NCBI GenBank assembly: GCA_033557685.1 | Contig: JAWQRN010000188.1 | Coordinates: 1-34,822 of the forward strand | DNA length: 34,822 bases | Direction: 5' to 3' | Source: Sperchopsis tessellata | Lineage: Eukaryota > Arthropoda > Insecta > Coleoptera > Hydrophilidae | Shown: positions 18,560 through 30,200 of the stretch, piece after piece | How the letters are laid out: every line of letters begins with the position of its first letter | Position numbering within the stretch: position 1 is the first letter of the stretch | Program-made: the position numbers and the translations under genes | Notes under the pieces: model-generated | Databases searched by the model: none | Seen by the model: the letters and a program-made list of their open reading frames with translations, nothing else | Told to the model about the DNA's origin: nothing

Positions 18560-19990
18560 TTTGTCCTAAAACATTCAGGTTTATAAATGAGACACTCGCA
18601 GTACCCCCACTATTGGACTGCTAATGTTCACACCAGTTTGGAATGATTTTGTATACGGTAAGTTTATTTTACAAAGAGAACGGAGTTCTGTGTCCAATAA
18701 GCCAACACAGCTTGGAGTACCACAGTCTCAGCACTGCTTTCTCTCCAAAAAGATGTGGTTTTTCCATATCAGAGGACTTATGCAGGTGCAGCCTCAGGTA
18801 TCTGGCACTATCCTCCTGTGACAAAACAACAGAAGGTATGCCTCTTAGCATAAGGTGTACGTTACGTGGGTAGTTTAGTCTCATTGGCCCTTATTCTCCA
18901 CTTCCTCAGTTAGCACTGAAGGTTAGTAAGTGATCCTTGGAGGTGGTTTTAATGTCATTGTCGGGTCTTCGCTGGTCGCAAGTAGAGCTGTACCATCATC
19001 AAATTTGGCAATGGCAGAAAAGTATCTGTCAGAAAGGTAAGATTTCAGACATTAAAAAGTAGATCATGATGCCGGACCCTATCAAAGGCCTTGAAAATGT
19101 CCCGAAAACGGCAGAGCAGTACTTCTTGTCCTCAAAGGTCCTAATTATGATCCCCACCAGGCACTGTATTTGTTCAATGGTGGCGTGTTGCTCACGGAAT
19201 CCAAACTGGTGCTCTAGGATTATTGAGTTCTTCTAGAAGCAGGTTTAACCTGTTCAAAAACATCTTTGCGACCAGCTTCGATAGTATCGGCAAAAGACTG
19301 ATCGATATGATGAACTTCCTCGGCAGGCTTGTCTGGTTTTTGTAAAAGAATGATTTGAGCTACTTTTCATTGTGATTAAAAGCAGTCTATTCTCATAATG
19401 GAAGTTTTTCACCTTACCCGTGATAAGGTCATATCCAAGCCTTTTTTTAGGTTTAGGTTTCTTGCTATCATGTTCTTTATCTAGCACGTTTAGATTGATG
19501 TTATAGGTAGTGACATTGGGTGAGGTGTTTCCTCTGGAATCGATTCTGATGGGTTAGGATGTAATACCTTTACAAAATTTTTAGCGAAGGCTTTACATTT
19601 TCTTACATTCTTACATTTTCCTTGTTGTAGCCCAATTTCTGTCTGGTTTCCTGTTGGCTAGGATGGTTTCTGTAGATTGCATCTTGAGTTTCCTCATGGC
19701 GTTTCATAAGGAATACTCTGAGGCTCCAGCTGGTGTTAGGTTATTTAGATATTCCTGAACATCATGATTTTTCTCGTCTAGTAATAGCTGTTTTAATTTT
19801 CTTATGGTTGTGTTGAATTTGGCTTTGTCTTAAAGTGTTCTGGTATTCATCCAAGGATTGCCTCTTTAATGATAGTGGTCATTTGAGGCATTTCCGATGT
19901 CGACTCCCAGGCAGCAGCTAAATATGTGGTGTTTCTCTTGAATTAATTGCCTAAACATAATTCAATCTGTCCTCTTGTAAGTGAAGGAAA
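18560..19990 (-). mobile_element. Degenerate Jockey-like non-LTR retrotransposon
   Basis: The minus strand carries, in order, AAAWESTS (about 19920), a linker with LKQLLLDEKNHDVQEYLNNL (about 19770-19830), a reverse transcriptase entry AQIILLQKPDKPAEE (about 19320-19370) with a decayed LSKLFEK-type block, the AFDRVRHH catalytic-region relic (about 19080), and the post-RT thumb SARYLRLHLHKSSDMEK followed by CWLIGHRTPFSL (18670-18810). All of these sit at the places expected in Jockey-clade ORF2. Many frameshifts and stops are present. Base composition is richer in GC than the flanks, which fits a foreign insert. The endonuclease domain and both ends were not found. Confidence 0.7.
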
Positions 19991-21594
19991 TAGTCGCTTA
20001 GAATCGTTAGGATATTAACAGTTTTTAATTACTCATGATTAGCGCCTGTAATAACAACAAACAGAACATACAGTTGCTTGAAGATTGGAAAGAAAGTACA
20101 ATTAAGGAATGGAAGATAGTGATATAATTATAATAATTAAATTTTAAGCTATCATATAAGGTTTTAAAAAGCTGTTTGGAATTTGCATAAAACATCTTAA
20201 TGAAATTTGCCATATTTTGTGGCAACTGAAAATGAAAAACAACTTTGTATTAATAAAATCTAAGAATTTAAAAAAAATTAAGTACAATATTCTTTCCTTC
20301 TTTCTAGATGAAGTTGCTTTATGGCTATATAAGTTTATAAAAATGCAAGTGCAATAAATGTTTAAAGATAAGCTAAAATAAATGCATTGTCATTTTATAT
20401 TACAATGAGAAATATCTATCTTTCTCTATTTTTACTTTGTTTTTCACTAATAGTGATAAAATCTCATGTGCCTATTTTCTTGAACTGGCCTCAATATGAC
20501 TATTATAAACTTCTTCCTCATGGATTGTGGCCAATGATGTCAGTTTTGCAAATTGTCAAGTAATGAGCATATCATATAATAATAATACCACAGTACTAGC
20601 ATTATTATTTAAAAGTCAAATTAAAATTGGAAGTAAATATGTACAATTTATTAATATTCAAAAATTTTACAAAATTACAAATTAAATAATCCATCTGACG
20701 TTTTCAGAAGCCACTGTAGTCTGAATCTAAAAATTTAAACTTATTAGAAAATTTACAAATAAGTGAAAAGGATTGTTGCGGTTGAGGCTCATTTGAAATT
20801 CAACACAATCTTGTTTTCCCATCTTTGATAGTAATAAAAATTTCAATGATGGTTTTAATATATACTTAACAAAATGTCTTTTATTTAAAAAAATATGAAT
20901 AAATTAGAACATGTTATAAATTTGCCTGCTCATCTAGTGAATAAACTATTCATGATATATTTGTCTGCCTGGTCAATGGTAGAACTGCGATTACAAAGTT
21001 TTAAAATGAATCTTGTAGAATATTTTAAATAACTACTTAACATAAAAAATAAGTAATACATATTTGTTAAAACAATCCAAAGCTATTGTTATCTGAATCA
21101 TATTTTTTTGTATTTGTATTGATATGAACTTTAGTTTTAGAATATTAATTTTGATGAACCTAAAAGTGTGCCCATTTATCATGTAAACTAAAGCGAATAT
21201 GTCTGTTTTGGAATTACCACAGAACTCAATTTTAGCTCTGCAAGAACTTGTGTTGCCACTTAAAAAAAACTCTCAAGGACATGATTTAAAGAACAGCTAA
21301 TAACCAAATACACAAATCAAATGAAATAAATTAACCCAGTGGTAAGGATAGAGAGATTTGTAGATCGTCACATTAAAATGTGTAACCTAAGTTTATTGCT
21401 TCTACCTGATCTCTATTATAGGGTCATAGGTATCCAAATATATGTTTTTTTAATAGGTAATCAAAAAACACTTCAGTGCAGTCTTAATAATTTAAGTTAT
21501 TAATATTTTGTGAAACAGAACCACCTAAACTTAGAGTTTAAAAATCACCCACAAATAGACCGAAATCGTGTGTGGCACAAAGTTTTATAAGAAA

Positions 21595-21960
21595 ATCTTT
21601 AATTATATGTATCATCATCGTCATAACCATTGCCACCCACTGCTGAATGAAGATCTTCCCCAATTTCTCCCATACTTCACGATCCATGGTTGCTCTTTCC
21701 CATGTGATGTAAAGGTTCCCAAGAAATTCAAGGTTCCATCTTTCCATTGGTCTAACACAATTTAATGAAGCCCAATCTCTGCAGACCACCTCCCATCCCT
21801 CCGTCTATGTAAGTAATCCACACATCTCCAATTCTGCAACATAGCAGTCTCAAGAACATCCTTGACTCATGTCAGGCTTCTAATAAAATACCACCTTACT
21901 CATTCGCGCATTTTAAGTCCCATCTGACACCTTTCTGTACTTCTTTATTTAGCATGTAGT
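21595..21960 (-). mobile_element. Possible LINE/SINE 3' end
   Basis: The segment begins with a TCATCATCGTCAT run, then CCACCCACTGCTGAATGAAG and CTTCCCCAATTTCTCCCA. This ordered pattern (ATC repeats, then CCACTGCTGNN, then a C-rich block) is common at the 3' ends of insect and other arthropod retroposons, here in minus orientation. It has no protein domain, and the right boundary is a guess. Confidence 0.4.
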
Positions 21961-23171
21961 TTCTGGATTGTATGTTTAAATATCCATGTTTCACAAAATA
22001 TGTTTAAGTGTAAGGCGAAGGTGCAGTTTTCCCACAAGTTAAGATCACTCCTCGTACAAAAGAAATGTAAAAGTAAAGTTACAATCAAAATAATTTAGCC
22101 CAGGTGATTAAAATATTATCTTCTAACAACTATATGTTTTGATTTATAAACCTTTCAAATACAATATAAGGAAGAAGCGGAACAAATGGCAGATAACGGG
22201 TAAGAAAATGTATACAAAAAAAGGTAACATAAGTGATTTTCCTCTAGCCTCGGAGCTGCAGTTGAAATAACTGAGTTGTGTGAAAAAAGTGAGTGATTAT
22301 AATTTATTTATTTCAAAACAGTAACTAATTCTTCTACATGCATAATATATTTTTGATATGTTTTTTCACTGTATTATTCTGCTGTGCCATATGTTTAGAT
22401 ATCCCATGAAATGAAATGAATGTATTTAATTCTTTAATATAACTCAAGTTCATACATATGTCAAAAAATGTCCACACTGATTTTTATGACTTTGTAGTTA
22501 CAAACATCGAAGTAATTTATATAAGAATATCATGTTATATTACGAGCGAACAATTATCCTTGAGAAAGGGACAGCATAGGAGTAAAATTGATATGTATAA
22601 TGTTCAAAACCATCAAAACTTGTAGTTAATTATATTAATAACAATAAGATTTCTTATAAAAATTAGTCACCTTCTTATTAAATAGTATTGTTCTGGTAAA
22701 ATTAATTTTCTTACAGCAATCTCATACTATAATAATATAAATATTATAGGAACACAATTTGGCACCACGGTGTTAGTAATTGTTAAGATGAATATACCCT
22801 AGCAGTATTGTAAAGCAAAAAAAAATATTGTCATCTTAACATAAAGGAGATTTTACATTCAGAATTATCATTATTTTATTTGCGTAAAAATAAGCAATTA
22901 GTTATTGGAATAAAGTATCCAAGCAACTTGAGAACATTTATAAATCAAGTGTCAACTTTTTCTATTAATACACTTTAGTTAAACGATTAGGGCTTCGTTA
23001 TGCAGATACTATTACCTATTAATAATTTTAAATAAATTATGGTACAGTTTCCCCTATTAGTTAAATAAAACAGTTTTTATGAAATAAATTTAATGGACAT
23101 AATAAAAAAGTATCTCTGTTAAATAAAAATAAGAAGAAATATTACATATTTTACAAAATTTATAAAATAAT

Positions 23172-23177
23172 TTTATT
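23172..23177 (-). terminator. ZNF800 polyadenylation signal
   Basis: TTTATT on the plus strand gives AATAAA on the minus strand, about 80 bases after the ZNF800 stop codon. It is the nearest well-placed signal. Confidence 0.5.
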
Positions 23178-23256
23178 TTTTAAACAAACTAGTAATAAAT
23201 AAATACAACTTTATACATTAAAAAAAGTCTTATAAATCTGTTTAAATTTTAAACAC

Positions 23257-26040
23257 TTATTTATTAGCATTAGGCAAATTTGAGATACTAGTTCCTACAG
23301 TCATGCTTATATCATCCGGAGCTTTTAAATTTAAAGGAAGTTTTCTGCTGATATTCTTGCAATTTGACTTATCAATGTTAGACATTTTTTTTTTCTCATA
23401 CGTTTTTAAAGGTGGTGTTGTGGTATGTACTGATTTTAAAAATTCTGATTTGAAGTTTACTTTCTTATTATCTAAGGTAACAGTCTTTTTCTGTTTAATT
23501 TGTCCTTGCACTTTGTTCACCGTTTCATTTGAAGAATTATCTTTATACTTGGGTCTTAAAATCTGTGTCATGTCATAAACAAAATCTGTATTCATTGGCT
23601 TTGTTCTAGTTCTGACAGGTCTTGCATCCGTCATAGGTTTTTCGCAGATTAAACTTTTTGGAAGTGCAGTTGCTCCAGTAGATTCCCTTTCTTTACTCCC
23701 AAAAATTACTTCCATGACCATTTTTCGCATGTTTTCTTTTTTCCCTGGTGACCCATCTGACTGTACTGCAACTGATGTTGAAGGTACTTGTATAGTTTTA
23801 GATGTGCTTGTACTAATATTTTCTGGCGAACTGATAGGGTCTGACATTTCTTCTTCTGAGTAGTATTCCATATCTGAAGCATCATAAACATTACAATTCA
23901 AATTCATAAAGTCTGCTGAAATGTTTACTGTTTTCCAATTAGGTATTGGAAAGACTAGATTTTCCATAGCACTGGGATTGTGTTTCTTACGTGCATGAAG
24001 CAAACAAGTGATCTTATCATATGACATAAATAAGCATTTACTGCACTGGTAAGAAAACCACTTAAAATGAAATGACATATGTTTCATTAATTGTTTGTTA
24101 GTAGCAAATTTAAGTTGACATGGAACACATGAAAGATCATCAACGTTCATATATTTGGCTGCTTTCATTTCCAAAGTTATTTCTTGTTTATCTATATCCA
24201 GTTGAACTTTGACATCACTTTTAATATATGTTTTAGCAATTTTTGTCAACAATGGTTGTTCATCTGGCAATTTTCTTTTATGTGATAAGCACCTTTCTTC
24301 TGTATCCGTTGATTTGTCATCAAATATAGTAATATCATTGATATTTTCCACTAAAACTAAACTTGAGTTCTCACAAAATCCATCACTATTATTTTCATCA
24401 ATAAATATTGGTATTGATGTATCTAATGGATCTTGCATATTTTCATGTTTTTCATCCAAGTTATAAAACTTATCATTTGAAATTTGTACTTCATCTGAAA
24501 ATAAAACATCTATACAATTTGAATCGTCAACGTCTAGCTGTAAATCTAATTTCTGTGTTTCTAATCGATCCTCGAAAAGCTCGTTCTTTTGTACATTATT
24601 TAAATCTTCTGTTGGAAATGTATCATCAACTGGTATAAGTTCATCTGGAGGCAAACTAATTACATCATCTCTATTGTCTATGCAAAAAATATTAATAACT
24701 TGATCTTCTATAATAGATGTTTCAGTTTCTATAAGCTTTTCATCTATATTCTTTATTAAACAAGGTGATGAAGGGGAGTTTGTATTAATGCTGTGGTCAT
24801 AATCTACAGCTGTGTCATCTAATATCAAAGGTTCTTCCAATGTTGAAGGTTTTTGTATTGCATACACTACCCTAAAAGATTCTTGTTCAGCTTTATTTAT
24901 AGTTTTGCAGTCTGCACTGGGAATAACTTTGTCTAGACATTGTACACTTTCTACTAAATCACCTTCTAAATTAAATGTCAAAGTTTTTTCTTGCTCAACA
25001 TTATCCTTATGTGTTAGAATGTTGCAATCACTTTTTCGTTCAACTTTCTCTTTTGAGTCATTAGATGAACAATATTCTATTTTAATAACTTCATTAATAG
25101 TACCAACAATAGAAATGTCTTCATTATTTATTGGTGTGTCTTTACATGGGAGACTTGTAAGTTTTTCCATTACATTCTCTTGAATTTTATTTAACTTTAC
25201 CACTGGATTACAACTGGAACTTTCTATAGTTTTACTAATACTAGGTGACTTACTTGTAGATTCTGTAAAGGTACTTTGTTGAGATGAAGTATTACCTGAA
25301 TTATTTTCCAAATTCTGATTAATTTTAGAAAATTCGTCACTTCTTTCTATTAACATTGTTTGTTCCGATAACACAGGTTCAGGGTCATTGAGCAAATTAT
25401 CTTCAGTAGTGATTTCATTTTTATCTTCATTTAAAATATTACAATTTACAACTTCATTGCTATTTTCAAATGTGTGTTCCTCTTCTTTTTTGTCAATCAT
25501 ATTCTCTGGCCTTGTAATACCAATTATATCATTTATTGAAATACTTGATATATCAATTTCTTTAGGACTCAAGACATATTTTTCAGTATCCATATCATGA
25601 CTATATCTTTCTGGTGAATGGTACTCTACAACAATGGATTGTTCATTGTCTCTATCACCATCTAAATTTGTTTTATGTTGAATGTTTCTATCATCTAATT
25701 TTGTTTGGGTTTCATTTCTTTCTTCATTTATATCCGTTGTATTTTCGTCATCCTCAAGTAATATTGTCTTTCTTATATATTTTGATTTTCGTTTTTGTGC
25801 CCCTTTGGGTATACTAGTATCATTAGTGGTGGATTGTGATGGTTTATTTTGTTTATCAAGTTTGCAATCTTTTTCATCTACATTAACTTTTCTAGCATTT
25901 TCTTTTAAATTATTACATACTGCAAGACGTTTCGTGCACATCTGAGAATGTGAATGTAGGGCAGCTTTACGTTCAAACCGTTTGCCACATCCTCCACACA
26001 TTTGTAAGTCATTAGATCCTTCAAAATCTTCCATCCATTG
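23257..26040 (-). CDS. ZNF800: ZNF800 coding exon 5, last exon
   Basis: The acceptor is TTTTTAG and the first codons are CAA TGG ATG. It encodes 927 residues and the stop (TAA, 23259-23257). A C2HC finger comes first (MCGGCGKRFERKAALHSHSQ then MC). Then comes a long acidic region, and then two C-terminal C2H2 fingers at about 24.0-24.14 kb. The tail holds KPMTDARPVRTRTKPMNTDF and Lys-rich stretches. Confidence 0.85.
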   Translation of the reverse strand, partial: QWMEDFEGSNDLQMCGGCGKRFERKAALHSHSQMCTKRLAVCNNLKENARKVNVDEKDCKLDKQNKPSQSTTNDTSIPKGAQKRKSKYIRKTILLEDDENTTDINEERNETQTKLDDRNIQHKTNLDGDRDNEQSIVVEYHSPERYSHDMDTEKYVLSPKEIDISSISINDIIGITRPENMIDKKEEEHTFENSNEVVNCNILNEDKNEITTEDNLLNDPEPVLSEQTMLIERSDEFSKINQNLENNSGNTSSQQSTFTESTSKSPSISKTIESSSCNPVVKLNKIQENVMEKLTSLPCKDTPINNEDISIVGTINEVIKIEYCSSNDSKEKVERKSDCNILTHKDNVEQEKTLTFNLEGDLVESVQCLDKVIPSADCKTINKAEQESFRVVYAIQKPSTLEEPLILDDTAVDYDHSINTNSPSSPCLIKNIDEKLIETETSIIEDQVINIFCIDNRDDVISLPPDELIPVDDTFPTEDLNNVQKNELFEDRLETQKLDLQLDVDDSNCIDVLFSDEVQISNDKFYNLDEKHENMQDPLDTSIPIFIDENNSDGFCENSSLVLVENINDITIFDDKSTDTEERCLSHKRKLPDEQPLLTKIAKTYIKSDVKVQLDIDKQEITLEMKAAKYMNVDDLSCVPCQLKFATNKQLMKHMSFHFKWFSYQCSKCLFMSYDKITCLLHARKKHNPSAMENLVFPIPNWKTVNISADFMNLNCNVYDASDMEYYSEEEMSDPISSPENISTSTSKTIQVPSTSVAVQSDGSPGKKENMRKMVMEVIFGSKERESTGATALPKSLICEKPMTDARPVRTRTKPMNTDFVYDMTQILRPKYKDNSSNETVNKVQGQIKQKKTVTLDNKKVNFKSEFLKSVHTTTPPLKTYEKKKMSNIDKSNCKNISRKLPLNLKAPDDISMTVGTSISNLPNANK

Positions 26041-27196
26041 CTAAAAATAAGTAGCAAAATTAATTTATTCCTGCAAACAAAACTAACTTAGAATGAAAAT
26101 ATAGTCCAAGCTTACCAAAAATATTTAGTAATTATTTAAACCGTTAATAATATATCAACTACAAACATTTGGAGGTAATCTATAATTTGCATATTTTGAT
26201 ACAATTTCATTTTAAGGCTGGCGTCTTCACTTTTCTCTATGCTTCAACTTCTAAACCCAGAGCTAAAATGCTCATCATACTAGAAAATGGGAAAACAGCT
26301 TATTTGTGTCCATATGTAAAAACTATTTCACGTATGAAGAGTATTTTAAATTTTGGTTTTGAAGTTACAATTTATATAAGAAAGATAGACTGTGTTACTT
26401 ACTAAATATTTTTGAAGAAAATTACAAGTGCATTTTACAATTAATTGTATCTTAAAGAGGAAAAAAACATACCTGATTTTCTTGTATGATGTTGTTTTCA
26501 TTAAGACCAATTAAACAACGCCCAAGTTTAGACTTTTTTTTTACAGGTTCGTCTTCTTTCTTTATTGCACTAGCATGGACTTGATCTCTTAATCTTTTAA
26601 TTTGAGCAGAAGTCTTTCGATGGACTTTATAAAGATGGCGGAAGACACACCAAGCGTTTGCAAACGTATCCTTACAATCAGGGCATGGGTACACGATTCG
26701 TGTACCGTTATGTTTATATTTTATATGGTACGTCAGAGTTTTTCTGGTTGAAAATTTCTGATTACAAACTGTACAAATAAGAGTATTTTCAGGAATATTT
26801 GTTTTCTCATTAACTTTTTCAGTTCTTAGCAAATCTATGGTACCAGTAGAACTTAACACTGCCTCATCACTACCCAGTAAACCATGAAGCTCCATTACCT
26901 AAAATATTAAGTAATATTTGAACAGTTAGACATGCTTCTTAGGAAACAACAAAATCATTTATCTTGAAAAATTTCATCGAGATAGTTTTACATTTCCATC
27001 TAATAGTATAGAGTAGCTCCATTATGCTGAAACTGTACAATTTCATCAACTGGATTACCATGGTATAAGGCAGACACAGCTAGAATTATGTGCCCTTGTA
27101 AAAGTTTTAAATAGTAGTTTGTAGTCATAGCATGTGAATTTAGTCTATCCCGTGAGGAATTTCCCTAGACCAGTAATAATTTATGAAAATATAAAC

Positions 27197-27230
<34 letters not shown>

Positions 27231-30200
27231 TTTAATATTATTTCATCTTCAGGGATATAGCTACAGTCTTAAAGTAAAATTAGAACCAAACAAAATAAAA
27301 CAAACCTCTATAAGAGGTGTGTTACAAAACATTTTAAAAATGTAAATACACATAATATAAAAATAAAATATGGAGAATATAATGAAGGAAAGTACAAAAG
27401 GATCCATGTAAACATGCAGGAGATATAGAAAACCTAGAGGGTTAGTTACAGAAGAAATTAAAAGTGAAAATAAGAGGGAAATTCGAGCTTAAAGATGATG
27501 CCGATTTTGGCAACAAAACAATACCAAAATGCCCAAAAACTAACCTGAAATAAGATAAATAAGAAAGAAAAATTTAAACAAAAGGTTTATAAAAATAATG
27601 ACTGAAGAGAGGATTGCTAAGCAATGTAAAACACACAAAAAACATTTCTGCAAATGTGAAACAAATTAGTGCTAGTCAAGAAATAAATTTATTTCTTGAC
27701 TAGCATTTGTGAGAGCTACATGTTATTCTATTATGGGCACTTTTTAGAGCTGGTTGGCACTTACATCTAGCACTTTTCAGAGCTACATGGCAATCTATAA
27801 TTAGCACTTTTAAGAGCTACAGGTCTTGATAATGTCCCCTGAAACGGTGACCGAAACATCGGCAAAAACAGAAGCCTACACATGGTTATATCCAGGAAAA
27901 CCTGAAGATATTTACTGTGGCAGTGGAAATCTACGTACTGAATTAAATCATTTACATAGTTAGAGCCAATATTCCAGACTCTTTTGATACACAGTATATG
28001 TTTTAAGCCTTTAACTATTCTGTGTCTTCAAATGCAATTATTTGTTAACAGAATGACTAACATTAGATCGGTAGCTAAAATGCAATTCCCAAAAGGCTTC
28101 TAAATTATCAGAAATATACATGTTGTGCTAAGAGCTATAACAAAAGTTATATTACAAACCAATTTCTATTAGTTGATAGCAAAACTATGTAAAATAATTT
28201 GTATGTTACTTAAGTGAAATATTAAGACAAATAAAGTAAATTATGTATGTTTTGCATTTTAATGTACATATATATCAAAAACCTTATCTTAATTTTTTTT
28301 AACTTATATTTTAGACCGGCTGTAGATGTAATTGAACATATTTTAAATAACTTAAATATGTATCAATAATGCCTACGCTACAGTTTTTAACAGCAAATAT
28401 TTACTTACTTCCGATTTCATAAACTCTGGTTTTTCATGTTCTGCAGTCATATTTTTGAACATAGTCTGAAATACACCTACATCACTATTTGGAATCGATT
28501 CAATAGCAATGCTATTTCTGTCTTCTAAAACATCATCATTTTTGTAGGATTCATTAGATATGTCTTCTGTTAATGCAAAGTGTGTTATTTCTTCACTTTC
28601 TTGCTTATGTGCTAATTTTTTTAGAGCAGATGAAAGAGACCTCTTATCGCTTAATACGTCCAACTTTAAATTTATTGGTTGAGGAGTATTTTCTCTTGAT
28701 GTCTCAAGCAGGTCAGCATGTATAATATCATAATTGCACTCCTTAAAATAAAAATTATGAATATTATTGTTTTCAAAGTTGCAGTAATGAAAATCTAATT
28801 AGCTGAAAATTATTACTCACAAAATTTTCCTTGCAACGTAAAATATTATAAGTTACTTACATCAACACTGTGTCTGTTATGATTTCTTGGGTTATAATTA
28901 TCTCGGCAATAATTTCTTTTGTGCAACACAAAATTTGCAAAACTTCTAAAGATGTTCCGGCATACTCGGCATTCATATAAAATGTCACATTCATATCTAG
29001 CATAAGAACGTACCTAAAAAAAAAAAATTGCCTATTAAAAATTATTGAATTTCGCATGACATGGACATAAGAACATTTCAATGTAACCAATGGAAAATAC
29101 CCATATTTTATTTATTGATTCAGATCACTGAGTATATTTTACAAGTTTTACATGTGTAGAATATGCTTCAACTTTACTCTATACAGTAGAACATTTGTAA
29201 ATATATTTTATAAAAATATTTAATGATATTTTGCATACATACATTTGAAGCATGTAACATGATTATTTTGAATTAAGAACATAATATATTACCAGCAATA
29301 TTAAACATAATATAATATTTATCTTACTCTCATTATGTAATAAAAGAGAACAGAGCAACTAGGAAATGCTGATTTTTGTTCACGCTTCCCAACTGGGCAA
29401 CCAGATTACACAATAGATGAACCATCTGTATTTCATATAAACCAAATTAATGTAATTTTTAATCATGACCAATTGGCAGCTGAAACTTGAAAAGATAGTG
29501 AAATTTCAGAACTAATGAAAAATATAATGGGTAAAAATGATAAAAAATTTAATCATAACGGGGAGTATTCACTAGAACAGGGATGTATTCTAAGGGGAAT
29601 GAGAGTCATAATTCCAAAGAATCTCCAAGGCAATGTTTTAAAAGAATTGCATTTAGGACACCTGGGCATATCGAGAATACTTGTCACAACTGTTTATCGT
29701 GCGCAAAACAGCTACAACAAAAACAAAATATCACTACACATCATTGGGAATACCCTAGTGGTTCATGGCAAAGACTACACATTGACATTGCTGGTCCAAT
29801 GAAAGGGGTATATCTTTTGATAGTTGTGGGTGCATATTCAAAATGGCCAGAAATATTCAGTATGAACCAGATTACGAGCACTGCAACGATAGAGAATCTA
29901 AGAGAATGTTTCTCCAGATTCAGATTACCTGTGTCCATTGTATCGGATAATGGAAGCCAATTTACCTCAGACGAATTCCAGTTGTTTCTAAAAAACAAAG
30001 GAATAAAACATGTCCTAACGGCACCATATTATCCTGCTTTAAATAGGCAAGCTGAAAGATATGTTCAAACCATCAAAACAGTACTAAAATCAATGGATAA
30101 TAGCACAAGTCAAAGTCTATGGACAAAATTAAACACTTTTCTACTACAGTACAGAAAAGCTACACACGCAACCACGGGAAAATAACCAGCTCAACTTTTA

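Larger units (their letters stand above)
16911..23171. other. Intergenic region between TRAPPC2 and ZNF800 3' ends
   Basis: These are 6.3 kb between two convergent genes. Recognisable items are a SINE (17399-17598), a Jockey-like LINE remnant (18560-19990) and a possible LINE/SINE 3' end (21595-21960), all on the minus strand. The remaining AT-rich DNA (16.9-17.4, 17.6-18.5, 20.0-21.6 and 22.0-23.1 kb) shows no gene, RNA gene or clear repeat. Confidence 0.6.
27611..27912 (+). mobile_element. PLE 3' tail (third copy, fullest)
   Basis: This is the same tail as at 11.05-11.17 and 11.87-12.06 kb, here the most complete of the three. It holds a perfect 34-bp palindrome (27671-27704), four 34-bp-period repeats (27701-27820), a CTGAAAC-stem-GAAAC segment (27839-27860) and the shared end CCTGAAGATA. 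It has no coding part, so the insertion is strongly 5'-truncated. Assignment to a PLE follows from the right arm at 11.56-12.06 kb, where this tail is joined to PLE-like coding sequence. Confidence 0.6.
26899..28408. other. ZNF800 intron 3
   Basis: This is a 1510-bp intron holding a (TA)n microsatellite (about 27199-27226) and the PLE tail copy (27611-27912). The 27240-27600 part has ATCTTCAGGG near its left end, which is the reverse of the CCTGAAGAT that ends the PLE tail, and GATGATGCCG further on. It may belong to the same insertion, but this is not certain. Confidence 0.6.

Noticed and set aside
26169..26405. 78-codon frame in ZNF800 intron 4 as an alternative exon
   Set aside because: It is on the opposite strand, lacks splice sites that would link it to anything and has no motif.
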